From Gilliamella bombicola (GTDB lineage: Bacteria > Pseudomonadota > Gammaproteobacteria > Enterobacterales > Orbaceae): a stretch of DNA of 64,000 nt. Within the stretch, counting starts at the first letter, position 1. The number at the start of each line of letters is the position of its first letter. Positions 9,691-19,245 of the stretch are shown piece by piece. Under the pieces are notes generated by a model that was given only the letters and a program-made list of their open reading frames with translations, made no database searches and had not been told where the DNA came from. The stretch is taken from NCBI RefSeq assembly GCF_900094945.1, contig NZ_FMAQ01000003.1, forward strand, positions 97,762 to 161,761. The letters run 5' to 3'. The position numbers were made by a program, and so were the translations under genes.

Positions 9691-10542
9691 TTACTTACTA
9701 AATTTTTCACATGCTTCAAGGGTGTTACTCATTAACATAGCAACAGTCATTGGACCAACACCACCAGGTACAGGCGTTATCCAACCAGCCCGTTTAACGG
9801 CAGCCTCAAAATCCACATCGCCAGCTAATTTACCATCTGGCAGACGATTGATACCAACATCAATAACAATTGCGCCTGGTTTTATCCACTCACCCTTAAC
9901 ATAATTAGGAATGCCAACTCCTGCAACAACAATATCCGCATTACTCACATGTTTAGCTAAATCAACAGTACGGCTATGAGTAATGGTTGTTGTACAACCT
10001 AATAACAATAATTCTAATGCCATTGGACGACCTACAATGCTTGAAGCCCCTACCACTGTTGCATTTAAGCCTGATAGATTTATACCCGTGGATTGCAGCA
10101 TTTTGACCACTCCATAAGGAGTACATGGTCGTAAAATCGGATCGCGTTGTAATAAGTGACCAATATTGTAAGGGTGAAAACCATCAACATCTTTACTTGG
10201 ATTGATACGTTCAAGAACCTTGGTTTTGTCAATATTATCAGGTAAAGGAAGTTGCACTAAAATACCATGCACATCTGATCGTTGATTAAGTTCATCAATT
10301 AATGCCAATAACTCATCAGTGGTCGACGTTGGGAAGTCATACGCAAATGAAATAAAACCAACATCATCACAAGCTTTTTGCTTATTTTTGACATAGATTT
10401 TTGATGCAGGATCTGAACCCACTTGAATTACTGCAAGCCCAGGAACAGATAAACCTTTTTCAATACGTGTGTTAACTTTATTAGCAATATCAGTTCGTAT
10501 TTGTTGTGCTAATACTTTTCCATCAATGATATGTGCAGTCAT
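9691..10542 (-). CDS. folD: Bifunctional methylenetetrahydrofolate dehydrogenase/cyclohydrolase FolD
   Basis: A 283-residue Fol[14 protein letters not shown] carries the catalytic Tyr and Lys near residues 47-53, GILVQLPLP is near 93, PCTPYGV near 135, and [15 protein letters not shown] forms the NADP site. It interconverts methylene-, methenyl- and formyl-tetrahydrofolate. The start MTAHIIDGK (10542) has GGAAG just upstream and matches E. coli FolD best; a second ATG 21 bases further out (10563) is possible. Confidence 0.96.
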   Translation of the reverse strand: MTAHIIDGKVLAQQIRTDIANKVNTRIEKGLSVPGLAVIQVGSDPASKIYVKNKQKACDDVGFISFAYDFPTSTTDELLALIDELNQRSDVHGILVQLPLPDNIDKTKVLERINPSKDVDGFHPYNIGHLLQRDPILRPCTPYGVVKMLQSTGINLSGLNATVVGASSIVGRPMALELLLLGCTTTITHSRTVDLAKHVSNADIVVAGVGIPNYVKGEWIKPGAIVIDVGINRLPDGKLAGDVDFEAAVKRAGWITPVPGGVGPMTVAMLMSNTLEACEKFSK

Positions 10543-10605
10543 AGGCTTCCGTTTAGCTATCATAGTAAGGGCATCATTTTCGCAAAAGTTTTTATTAATG
10601 TCTAT

Positions 10606-11295
10606 TTACTTATGAATAGATTGATTAAGTTGAGTTAATATTTCTTTGTATTGCGCATCAATATCGGTAATCACAGAACAAATATGAGCATCAAAAGCTT
10701 TTAGTTTAGGTTTTTGAGCTTTCCACTCATTTTTTGAGATTTGTTTGATCGCCCCTAAATTTTTAAAAAAATCGAAATGCAAAATACTTCCTCCCACAAC
10801 ATTATAAAAAATGCGCTGACCGATATCTTCACCATCTTTTTTTAGATTATTGAAATTTTGGTAAGAAAATCGTGTATTGCCATTTTCTGTAAAAATCGAA
10901 GCATGTAGCAACTTAACTAAACGTTTATATAATTTGTTTAATTCACTTTTTAGCTCGGTATCGTCGCTCAATTGATTTTTTATTGCCTGTTCAAAGGTCA
11001 TTTTCACATCTAATAAAAGATTTAACGATTGTTGTTCTAATTGCGGTAACTGTTGGCGTAAATCTTGTTGAAATTTTGCCAGTTTTTTTTGTAATGGCGG
11101 ATTAAGTGTTACTGATTGCTTATTTAAAATCACATTACCATTTGGTGTAATAGTTAAATCATTTTTTTTATTAAAAATATGCACACTTTCTTTGCTAATC
11201 GTAATATCATAACTGGGTTTAACTCCACACTCTTTTTTCACAGCAAATACGGTGATAGGTAATAATAAAACAATCAATAACAATTTTTTCAACAT
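10606..11295 (-). CDS. DUF2884 family periplasmic protein (YggN-like)
   Basis: About 229 residues. It begins with a signal peptide (MLKKLLLIVLLLPITVFA) and matches the DUF2884 family of E. coli YggN: an N-terminal strand-rich segment (KESVHIFNKKNDLTITPNGNV) followed by a long helical region rich in Lys and Gln. Cysteines near both ends (EC..., HICSV) could form a disulfide. The function of the family is unknown. Two upstream starts (TTG at 11310, ATG at 11301) exist; the ATG at 11293-11295 has GGA seven bases before it and gives the cleanest signal peptide. Confidence 0.8.
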   Translation of the reverse strand: MLKKLLLIVLLLPITVFAVKKECGVKPSYDITISKESVHIFNKKNDLTITPNGNVILNKQSVTLNPPLQKKLAKFQQDLRQQLPQLEQQSLNLLLDVKMTFEQAIKNQLSDDTELKSELNKLYKRLVKLLHASIFTENGNTRFSYQNFNNLKKDGEDIGQRIFYNVVGGSILHFDFFKNLGAIKQISKNEWKAQKPKLKAFDAHICSVITDIDAQYKEILTQLNQSIHK

Positions 11296-11310
11296 ATTCA
11301 TATCCAGCAA

Positions 11311-11689
11311 GTTAATTCATGCAGATTATAACGTCTATCAGGAAATAAATATAATAAACTTGAATATATGCTGTAGTTGAGAAACACACAAATCAAAGTC
11401 AACATATGTTATCTAGTTGATATTTTACAAAAAAAACAGCAATTGAAAGGTATAAATCCCTCAAAAAAATAGAACTAAAAAACTTCAATAAAATCAATAC
11501 CTTTTCTGAACGATTTTTATAGGGACAAAACCGTCTTTTCCGCAATTTTAAACATAAAACCCTGATTGACTTTTCAAGCCTATTATCAATAGATATAATC
11601 TATTTAATTAACTATATTTAACCACTTTTTTTAAATTAAAAGTAACGTATAGTAATAATATATGTAAAACAACTTATTCGAGGTGACAA
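11311..11689. other. Intergenic stretch before grxA, with a dispersed repeat
   Basis: AT-rich DNA between divergent genes (the DUF2884 gene leftward, grxA rightward). It should hold both promoters, but I could not assign one with confidence. It contains the 41-bp dispersed repeat at 11478-11518. No coding potential seen. Confidence 0.5.
11478..11518 (+). repeat. Dispersed 41-bp repeat, copy 1
   Basis: Sequence AAAAACTTCAATAAAATCAA followed by TACCTTTTCTGAACGATTTTT. It differs by two bases from the copy at 63669-63709 and matches the inverted copy at 37697-37736. All three lie between genes. Confidence 0.85.
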
Positions 11690-11953
11690 ATGTATACTGT
11701 AATTTTTGGACGTCAAGGTTGTCCTTATTGTGTTCGAGCTAAAGAATTAGCTGAAAAACTTTCTCAAGAGCGTGATGATTTTTCTTATCGCTATGTCGAT
11801 ATTAATGTAGAAGGCATTACCAAAGAAGATCTTTCTAAAAGTGTAGGTAAACCTGTTGAAACTGTGCCGCAAATTTTTATTGATGAAAAACCAATCGGTG
11901 GCTGCACTGATTTTGAGGCCTATGCGAAAGAGCATTTAGGGCTTTATAAATAA
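11690..11953 (+). CDS. grxA: Glutaredoxin 1
   Basis: An 87-residue glutaredoxin with the dithiol active site CPYC at residues 12-15 and the TVPQIFID cis-proline segment near 62, followed by the GGCTD glutathione-binding motif. It closely tracks E. coli GrxA (85 residues), including the GITKEDL segment. It reduces ribonucleotide reductase and other disulfides using glutathione. A GAGG ribosome-binding site precedes the ATG. A strong bidirectional terminator follows. Confidence 0.97.
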   Translation: MYTVIFGRQGCPYCVRAKELAEKLSQERDDFSYRYVDINVEGITKEDLSKSVGKPVETVPQIFIDEKPIGGCTDFEAYAKEHLGLYK

Positions 11954-11979
11954 AGCGCCCCCTCCTAATTTTAAGCAAA

Positions 11980-12010
11980 AAAAAAGCCACATATAAGTGG
12001 CTTTTTTTTT
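11980..12010. terminator. Bidirectional terminator between grxA and tsaB
   Basis: AAAAAAGCCAC and GTGGCTTTTTT form a stem of 11 bp with loop ATATAA, flanked by an A-run on the left and a T-run on the right. It therefore serves both converging genes. Confidence 0.93.
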
Positions 12011-12023
12011 TATATTATTGCCG

Positions 12024-12704
12024 TTATCGTCCTGGCAACTTTTTCCAAGTCACTTCGTTACGTAAATAAGTTGGCTCGACATCTTCAACATTCAAAAGCT
12101 CATTCTTTTGCCATTGATTCTTAGCAAGAACAACAAGATCTTGTGCATGAGGTAACAAGATATCGCTTTGTTTTATATCGTTAATCATATCAGGATAAGT
12201 TTGCCACCCCGTACCAGCACAATAATCATTTTGACTAATATGCTTCACTTTTTCGATTACTTTTTCAGGCTTAATAACACACTCAGCAATAACTGCTTGC
12301 CATTGCTCGTTAACGTAATGGTATTGACCTAAATAGACTTCGTTCATTCTAGCATCAATTGCGGCAATAACGTTTGTTGCTTGCGTTGTTCGATAAACAC
12401 CTTGAGCCAAAGTCATCAGTGTTGATACACCTATCATGGGTTTATCAATCCCTAACGCTAAACCTTGAGCCACGCCAATACCAATTCTAACGCCAGTAAA
12501 ACTACCTGGGCCTTGGCCAAAAGCGATTGCATCAACTTGCGTAAGTGAACAGTCTGATTGTTTAAGAAGTCTATCAACCATCGGTAATATTTGTTTAGTA
12601 TGATCACGAGCAGATAAAATAAAATCGTGAGTGATTTCGTTACGGTAAAGTAAAGCAACCGAACAAGCTTCTGTTGAGGTATCAATGGCTAAAATAGTAC
12701 TCAT
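12024..12704 (-). CDS. tsaB: tRNA threonylcarbamoyladenosine synthesis protein TsaB
   Basis: A 226-residue ASKHA-fold protein with the TsaB start ILAIDTSTEACSVAL, DHTKQILPMVDRLL near residue 34 and GQGPGSFTGVRIG near 64. TsaB scaffolds TsaD and TsaE to make t6A37 on ANN-decoding tRNAs. The next gene on the strand is yoaA, 31 bases upstream, the same neighbourhood as E. coli yeaZ-yoaA. Confidence 0.96.
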   Translation of the reverse strand: MSTILAIDTSTEACSVALLYRNEITHDFILSARDHTKQILPMVDRLLKQSDCSLTQVDAIAFGQGPGSFTGVRIGIGVAQGLALGIDKPMIGVSTLMTLAQGVYRTTQATNVIAAIDARMNEVYLGQYHYVNEQWQAVIAECVIKPEKVIEKVKHISQNDYCAGTGWQTYPDMINDIKQSDILLPHAQDLVVLAKNQWQKNELLNVEDVEPTYLRNEVTWKKLPGR

Positions 12705-12735
12705 GTTTTTTCCAAAATATTTTATCTATTATCAT

Positions 12736-14640
12736 TTAGCTTTTAGTTATTAAAAAGTTTATAACTTTATTTATATCCCGTGTTCTTGGTGAGGGTGGTA
12801 AGCTATTAATAAATGTTGCACCATAAGGTCGCATTACTAAACGATTATCACAGATAATAATCGCTCCACGATCATTGTGATGGCGAATTAGTCGCCCTAC
12901 ACCTTGTTTTAAGGTGATCACCGCTTCGGGTAATTGTACATCATTAAATGCGTCCCCACCCTGCATTTGACAATCCTCCATACGGGCTTTAATTAACGGA
13001 TCATCAGGCGAAGTAAACGGTAATTTATCTATAATAACACATGATAAGGTATCGCCTCTAACATCGATCCCTTCCCAAAAGCTGCTCGTAGCAATAAGTA
13101 GCGCATTGCCTGTATGAATAAACTGTTCAAGCAATTTAACTTTACTGGTTTCACCTTGTACTAATACTGGTAATTTGGTTAATTCTCGAAACTGTTTAGC
13201 TAGTGCATTCATCATTGCATATGAAGTACACAAAAAGAAACAACGGCCATTATTAGCTTCAATAACAGGCAACAAAATATTGGCTAATTTTTCGGCATTG
13301 CCTTGCTCATTTGGCGATGGAATATAACGAGGAACACACAAAATCGTCTGGTTAATATAATCAAATGGGCTTTCTAATATTAGTGAATCGGCATTTGTCA
13401 GCCCTAAGCGTTTAGTAAAATAATCTAATTGATTATCAACCGATAACGTTGCTGATGTAAAAATCCAACTGCCTTTTCGCTGGGTTAATAGTTCAGTAAA
13501 TTTATCGGCAACAGACAATGGCGTTAGCGCAAAAACAAAATAGTTATGGCTACTTTCATACCAATAACTAAAACCAGTTACATTTGTCTCCTGAAAGCGT
13601 TTTAATAGCGTATTATATTGATTAATTCGTTCAAAACAGTTATCTAACGTTGTCGAACGTCCAACCGTCAATAACAAAACTTCGTGACAAAAATCTAATG
13701 CATCGACAAGATAAGAAATCTCTTTTTTAACTGCTTCTTGGTTAAATAAAAAACGTAAGTTACCTTTTGGTGGTTGTTGGTTAATAGCAATTCGTAAGTC
13801 TTGCGTACATTTTTGTAGTTTATCCGCACATTGCTGTAGCTGAGACATATCTTTAACTTCGGTACGATAAACTAGGTTAATTTCTTTAGCAAGATCAAAA
13901 AGTTGCCGACTAGTTAGCTGCTCACCAAAATAGTGACAAGCAAGATCTGGTAGTTGATGAGCCTCGTCGAAAATCATGACATCTGCTTTAGGAATCAGTT
14001 CTCCAAAGCCCGTATCTTTTACTACAACATCAGCTAAAAATAAGTGGTGATTAACCACAACAACATCCGCATTTAAGGCTCGTTTACGCGCTTTGATAAC
14101 ATAACAATCACTATAGTGCTCACAGTCACTGCCTAAACAATTATCATTTGTGCTTGTTAATATTGGCCAAATTAGGTTTTCTTCGGTGACAGTAGTGCAT
14201 TTACTGATGTCTCCATCTTTAGTTTTAATTGACCAATTTTTTACACGAACTAAATCAACACGTAAATCTTTATCAAGATCTCCTGCTGCTGCATATTGAT
14301 GATACAGGCGTTCTAAACAAAGATAATTAGCTCGACCTTTAAGCAAGGCTATTTTCCCTGTGTAATTTAATGCTTTTTTGATTATTGGTAAGTCTTTACT
14401 GAATAACTGTTCTTGTAAATTTTTAGAGCCAGTTGAAAGTATTACTTTTTTATCGCTACGTAATGCAGGAACTAAATAAGCAAAGGTCTTGCCAGTCCCT
14501 GTTCCCGCCTCAACCACAAGAGAACGCTGTTTTTTTATTGATTCAGAGACTTTACTTGCCATGTTTCTTTGTGGCTCTCTTGCCACAAATCCATCAATAG
14601 CTTGAGCAAGCAAACCATTCTCAGCAAAATCATCAATCAC
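12736..14640 (-). CDS. yoaA: DinG/XPD-family ATP-dependent helicase YoaA
   Basis: A 634-residue superfamily 2 helicase, near E. coli YoaA length. Walker A EAGTGTGKT is near residue 43 and the DEAH box (MIFDEAHQLPD) near 224. Between them lie Cys residues in NYLCLERL, NDNCLGSDC and SDCYV that fit the four-Cys iron-sulfur cluster of the XPD/DinG group. The C-terminal motif GVGRLIRH is intact. E. coli YoaA works with the polymerase III chi subunit in repair during replication. It is probably co-transcribed with tsaB downstream. Confidence 0.94.
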   Translation of the reverse strand: MIDDFAENGLLAQAIDGFVAREPQRNMASKVSESIKKQRSLVVEAGTGTGKTFAYLVPALRSDKKVILSTGSKNLQEQLFSKDLPIIKKALNYTGKIALLKGRANYLCLERLYHQYAAAGDLDKDLRVDLVRVKNWSIKTKDGDISKCTTVTEENLIWPILTSTNDNCLGSDCEHYSDCYVIKARKRALNADVVVVNHHLFLADVVVKDTGFGELIPKADVMIFDEAHQLPDLACHYFGEQLTSRQLFDLAKEINLVYRTEVKDMSQLQQCADKLQKCTQDLRIAINQQPPKGNLRFLFNQEAVKKEISYLVDALDFCHEVLLLTVGRSTTLDNCFERINQYNTLLKRFQETNVTGFSYWYESSHNYFVFALTPLSVADKFTELLTQRKGSWIFTSATLSVDNQLDYFTKRLGLTNADSLILESPFDYINQTILCVPRYIPSPNEQGNAEKLANILLPVIEANNGRCFFLCTSYAMMNALAKQFRELTKLPVLVQGETSKVKLLEQFIHTGNALLIATSSFWEGIDVRGDTLSCVIIDKLPFTSPDDPLIKARMEDCQMQGGDAFNDVQLPEAVITLKQGVGRLIRHHNDRGAIIICDNRLVMRPYGATFINSLPPSPRTRDINKVINFLITKS

Positions 14641-14934
14641 TTAAAATACACCTAATAAAAAAGATAAGGTCAATACAACAATAAAATGAAGAAAATACAT
14701 TCTAGGGAAAATACAACATTATGAAAACATCACAGCTTATTTCCAATAATGAGATGAATTTATTGTCACAGAATGAAACAATTAATAATATAAAAACTGC
14801 TGTACTATACCAGTAACCGAGCGAAAAAGATATATGGCATCCTTAAGTCACCAAAGCCATCTTTAATTGTGAACGTTACTCATCAAAATAAATAACGCCC
14901 TAGATTTCAAAAAATAAAGAACCAATAACAAATT

Positions 14935-15909
14935 TTATTTTGTCAATTTGGTTTTCAAATAAATAAAATAATGCTTAAGTCCTGATAAATATTTTTTTTG
15001 CTTAAACATTAATCGAGAATAAGCTCGTATTGAGGAGGTTTTTTTACAACTATATAAAGGCAGCTCGTCATTTTTCCATGGTGATTGTTGTAAATAAAAA
15101 TCAAATAATGTTGAACGATAAGGCTGGTGCCAAGGTTTGTTTTTAGTAATATAATGAATCAATACAGTATCATCTGGGACATTTGAATCTTCATTGCCAT
15201 TTATTGATAACGCCAATAAATTATTATATTTCTTTGCTAATAGAATCCTTTTTTCACCTATTGCGATATTTAATACATCTTGATCTGGATATTGATATTT
15301 TTCACCACTATTCAATAATGTTAGTGTTTTAGAAGTGATATCCTCCTGACACCAAAGTGGTATGTTAATTAACATTACACCAGAATTAAAATAAGTGCCA
15401 AACTTTACGTTATATTTAGTACATTGAGACTCTTGCATATAAGAAACATCAGCAACAGCTGCGATAACCGCTGAATCTAAATTAATATCAGACATAAATG
15501 CTAAGTTTTGGAGACAAAGTGTATCACTATCAATATAAAGCAACCTTTCAGCAACATCTCTTAAAATTATTGGAGCAATTAATCGAACACAAGCCGAAAT
15601 AGGAAACTGTTCAGTATTTTTTTGGTCTATTTTGAACTGCTCATTAATGACATATTCGGTTATAGCGATATTATCAAATTTAATGGCGACAAATTTTTTT
15701 CTATTTACTTCTGAAATATTATGCGTAAAAAGATGAAAATGAATTTGCCGATTTTTGTTATTTGCAATAACAGAAATAATGTCCACTCCTGCCGATAGTG
15801 CATAATTATTGTCAAAACATAATAAAATATGTAATACAGGGGTATTATTTAAAAAATCACATAATAATAATTCATTTCGTTTATTAATAAATTTATCAAC
15901 ATTAATCAC
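14935..15909 (-). CDS. LPS-type family 8 glycosyltransferase
   Basis: A 324-residue GT8 enzyme of the WaaJ/WaaO/RfaJ type. HILLCFDNNYALSAGV near residue 27 is the nucleotide-sugar-binding start, DSD at 127-129 is the metal-binding DXD, FNSGVMLINI and PDQDVLNI follow, and HYITKNKPWH is the usual HxxGxxKPW region. The C-terminal basic segment (RAYSRLMFKQKKYLSGL) matches the Glyco_transf_8C tail that binds membrane. It probably adds a hexose to LPS core or a related glycolipid at the inner membrane face. The acceptor and sugar cannot be deduced. It forms a pair with the similar gene just upstream. Confidence 0.88.
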   Translation of the reverse strand: MINVDKFINKRNELLLCDFLNNTPVLHILLCFDNNYALSAGVDIISVIANNKNRQIHFHLFTHNISEVNRKKFVAIKFDNIAITEYVINEQFKIDQKNTEQFPISACVRLIAPIILRDVAERLLYIDSDTLCLQNLAFMSDINLDSAVIAAVADVSYMQESQCTKYNVKFGTYFNSGVMLINIPLWCQEDITSKTLTLLNSGEKYQYPDQDVLNIAIGEKRILLAKKYNNLLALSINGNEDSNVPDDTVLIHYITKNKPWHQPYRSTLFDFYLQQSPWKNDELPLYSCKKTSSIRAYSRLMFKQKKYLSGLKHYFIYLKTKLTK

Positions 15910-15920
15910 ACAGCTAATCC

Positions 15921-16898
15921 TTAATGCTTTTTGAAAGTTTTATGCTTTAAATACAGTAAAAAATACTTACAAGCAGAAAAATATTTATGTTGGCTTACAA
16001 GAAGCTTAGCGTATCGTCTTGTCGTTGATGGTGCATTCTCATTAGCGAGTAATAATTTATCCTTAGCCCAAGGAGAAGAGGCAATATAACTTTGATAGAG
16101 TGGCGTTAAATATAGTCGATACCAAGGTTTATTTCCGGTGACATAATGAATAATCACATTATCCTTATCAATAAAACTGTCCTCTTCACCACCTACTGTA
16201 AGTGATGTTAACCTATTGAAATATTGAGGTAAAAATACAGTTTTACCCTGCATTAAAATATTTAACACATCTTGATCAGCAAATTTGTATACTTTGCCAC
16301 TATTAATCATTGAAAATGCTTTTTCAGTAAGGTTATTTTGCACCCACATATCCGTATTAATATAAATCATTCCTGCATTAAAATATTCGCCATATGGAAT
16401 ATCGCAAGCTGCACATTGTTTTTCTTGCGTTTTATCCACATCAGGAACGACAGCAGAATATTTATCAGTTAAATCAGTGTTGATTAATTCATTAAGATTA
16501 CGGGTGCATAAGACATCACAATCCAGATATAAAACCCTCGAAGTAATTTTATTTAAAATTTGTGGAACAACAAACCGCAAACACGTTGACGCTGAAACAT
16601 GTAAAACTAAAGTATCAGGGTTAATGGAAAAATCATCACTAATTTCATAACAAATTATAGTCACATTTTCTTTACTTAATTGATTAAATCTTATGATTTT
16701 TTCATTCGATACGTTATTAGCAAATAAGTGAAACACCAAATTTTTATCTGGATTATTCAAAACAACAGAAGACATAGCAATACCAGCAGGCATTGCATAA
16801 TTATCATCGAAGCAAAATGCGATATGTGTGGTCTGTGAAGATTCTATGGTATTATTGAATAATGTTGTAATTTTACTAATAAAAAGGTTTTCTTTCAT
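15921..16898 (-). CDS. LPS-type family 8 glycosyltransferase
   Basis: A 325-residue GT8 paralogue of the next gene downstream, 11 bases away. It shows HIAFCFDDNYAMPAGIAMSS near the N-terminus, the DXD as LDCDVLC, FNAGMIYINTDMW, ADQDVLNI and HYVTGNKPWY. The C-terminal RRYAKLLVSQHKYFSACKYF tail is again basic and aromatic. The start MKENLF is preferred over an ATG 48 bases upstream (16946), which would add a hydrophobic stretch not seen in relatives. It was likely produced by duplication and now has a distinct linkage or acceptor. Confidence 0.86.
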   Translation of the reverse strand: MKENLFISKITTLFNNTIESSQTTHIAFCFDDNYAMPAGIAMSSVVLNNPDKNLVFHLFANNVSNEKIIRFNQLSKENVTIICYEISDDFSINPDTLVLHVSASTCLRFVVPQILNKITSRVLYLDCDVLCTRNLNELINTDLTDKYSAVVPDVDKTQEKQCAACDIPYGEYFNAGMIYINTDMWVQNNLTEKAFSMINSGKVYKFADQDVLNILMQGKTVFLPQYFNRLTSLTVGGEEDSFIDKDNVIIHYVTGNKPWYRLYLTPLYQSYIASSPWAKDKLLLANENAPSTTRRYAKLLVSQHKYFSACKYFLLYLKHKTFKKH

Positions 16899-17044
16899 CT
16901 TATGCTGTCTTAAAACCAAGATTAAAAATTTACAATATTGTAACATACGTTAAATTAAACAATGAAGTAATAATAAATTTTATATTGACATATAATGTCA
17001 GTAATGACTAAATAACAACGTTAAGTTTTTAAAGAGTATTGGAA

Positions 17045-17995
17045 ATGGATAAGAGTATTAATATTGCATATTGTACAGACTCGAATTATCTTGAACATGT
17101 AGGTGTTTCAATTACCTCTATCATGCTTAATAATATGCATAATAATATTCATTTTCATGTTTTTTTATATGATGTAACTACAGAAGAAAAAGAAAAATTA
17201 CAACATATTAGTTCATCAATCACGCTCTATTCAATTCCTGTCGATGAATTAAACAAGTATTCAGATACACACAATAACAAAATAAAACATATTAATCGCT
17301 CAATGTACCTTCGATTGTCAGTTCCTAGACTATTGCATGGCATTGTTGATAAATTTATTTATTTAGATGCAGATGTACTGTGCTTTACTGACATATCGCC
17401 GATTTTAAACACAAATATAGATTCAGTTATTTGTGCTGTAACACCTGACTCGTTAGATAAACAAAATATGTTAAAAAATAAAGAAAGACTCAAGTTAACG
17501 TCTGAAAATTATTTTAACTCTGGTTTTTTATATATTAATGTTAATAACTGGATGCAATTTGATACAGAAACTAAAACAAATAACATCTTATTATCGTTAG
17601 AACAAAAAGATTTAATCTACCCAGACCAAGATGCACTAAATATAGTTTTACAGCATCAAGTCTTATTTATCGATCCTAATTGGAATTATTTATTTACTTG
17701 GATGGATGATAAACAAAAAGAAACATTTTTTTATGATAAAAAATCTTTACCCTATATCATCCATTTTACGGGTGCCAGAAAAATGTGGTATCAAGAACAT
17801 ATAGGACTTGCGCAAAATATCTATTGTTTTTATAAACATTTTACTCCTTGGACCAATAGTCCACTTAAAAGTTATAAACCCAAAATGCGCGTTAATGATT
17901 ATCGTATTTATGCCAAAAACAGCATCAAAGAGAAAAAATTCATCACTGGCCTAAAATATTATTTACTTTATTTAGGCTATAAATTAAAAAATTAG
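17045..17995 (+). CDS. LPS-type family 8 glycosyltransferase
   Basis: A 316-residue GT8 enzyme on the opposite strand to its neighbours. NIAYCTDSNYLEHVGVSITS is at the N-terminus, DAD sits in FIYLDADVLC, then YFNSGFLYINV, PDQDALNI and HFTGARKMWY, where Lys-Met-Trp replaces the usual KPW. The C-terminal basic tail RIYAKNSIKEKKFITGL is present. ATG 17045 is chosen over a TTG six bases earlier. It converges with the heptosyltransferase gene and ends 11 bases from it. It is a third, more divergent member of the local GT8 group. Confidence 0.85.
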   Translation: MDKSINIAYCTDSNYLEHVGVSITSIMLNNMHNNIHFHVFLYDVTTEEKEKLQHISSSITLYSIPVDELNKYSDTHNNKIKHINRSMYLRLSVPRLLHGIVDKFIYLDADVLCFTDISPILNTNIDSVICAVTPDSLDKQNMLKNKERLKLTSENYFNSGFLYINVNNWMQFDTETKTNNILLSLEQKDLIYPDQDALNIVLQHQVLFIDPNWNYLFTWMDDKQKETFFYDKKSLPYIIHFTGARKMWYQEHIGLAQNIYCFYKHFTPWTNSPLKSYKPKMRVNDYRIYAKNSIKEKKFITGLKYYLLYLGYKLKN

Positions 17996-18006
17996 ATCTA
18001 ACTCGC

Positions 18007-19215
18007 TTAGATATATTTATTAATTGACTCTATTAAAGTATCTGGGTCAATCTTTTCCACACTATTAACATAAAAAACAATTTGTTTTCCATTTATATCG
18101 TTGGGTGACCAAATATGACTATTTACTTGCAAATTAAGATTCGGACTGTATTTTTTTATATACTTTTTATCTAAAAATAAATCTTGTTGTAAGTATTTAT
18201 AATTACTCAATTCTCGACTATAAACAGATTTCAAACTATTTGATTCAGGGGGTGGTGGTTCCATATAAATTGAAATACATTTAGTTGAGAAAGCTGAAGC
18301 AATATGTACTATTGATGTATCAACACTAATAACCAAATCTGCTTTTTTTATTAAGGGAATGACATCAGAAATTGCAGGAGATTGAAATTTAATACAGTCT
18401 GGTATAAATAATTTATCAAATTTTTCACCTTGACCAATTAATATTATTTTATATTTCTGATGACAATTTTTTAACAGATCACACAACATTTTAATCTGGT
18501 GCTCAGATAAGCAACGATATTTTGAACTACCATAGGGATTTATTACCACAAATTTATTCTGAGGTTTAATATTATTAGTAATAAATATGTCTACATTTTT
18601 TTCTTTAACAGAATCAATAAAAATTTCGTAATTAAAAGAACCGTATTTGATACTAAGGTATGTTAAATAATATTTAAGTTGATTTGTAACATGATCTGCC
18701 GGCTGATAATAAGGTAAAGAAATATTGAATGATTTTATATTGCTTTTATTGTAACTAAGCAAATGTGTACTTTTAACAAAACAACAAAAAAACAAATGTT
18801 TTAAATCTAACCGTCTATGAAATCTTGCATCAATTGCCAAGTCAAATTTATGTTTTCTGACAGTTTTTAGCGAGTTAACTAACTCACCAAAATTTTTATC
18901 ATTATACAAAAAACGCCCAGTTATATATGGATTGTTATCTAAAATTTCTAAGCTACTTTTTCGAGAAGAAATATAAACTTCATATCCATTATCAGCCAAA
19001 TACCGGATAAATGGCGTTGTAACGATCATATCACCAATACAATCATTTCTAATAACAAGTACTTTCTTTATCGTATTGGCATTAAATAAAGTTTTTTTTC
19101 TTTTTTAAAAAAAGAGTAAAAATAAACAAAAATTTCATATATAAAATATATTTAATTTTTTAGTAATAAAATTACGTTGCCAATTTAACTGTCGCAATTT
19201 TTGCTTTAAATCCAT
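18007..19215 (-). pseudogene. GT9 heptosyltransferase-like gene, apparently broken by two frameshifts near the 5' end
   Basis: The open part (18007-19029) encodes 340 residues of a WaaF/WaaQ-type enzyme, with NPYGSSKYRCLS near residue 172 and SVDTSIVHIASAF near 235. The family's first motif, KKVLVIRNDCIGDM, lies in frame directly upstream of the first ATG but has no usual start codon before a stop. Further up, ATG at 19213-19215 with AGGA nine bases before it starts MDLKQKLRQLNWQRNF, like the N-terminus of the intact neighbour. Joining the parts needs one extra TA at the TATATA tract near 19138-19144 and one extra A in the A8 tract at 19092-19099 (T8 on the plus strand). It may be a pseudogene, phase-variable, or read by slippage. 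Acceptor unknown. Confidence 0.65.
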
Positions 19216-19245
19216 CAAAATTATTCCTATTCTTTTGATAAACTT

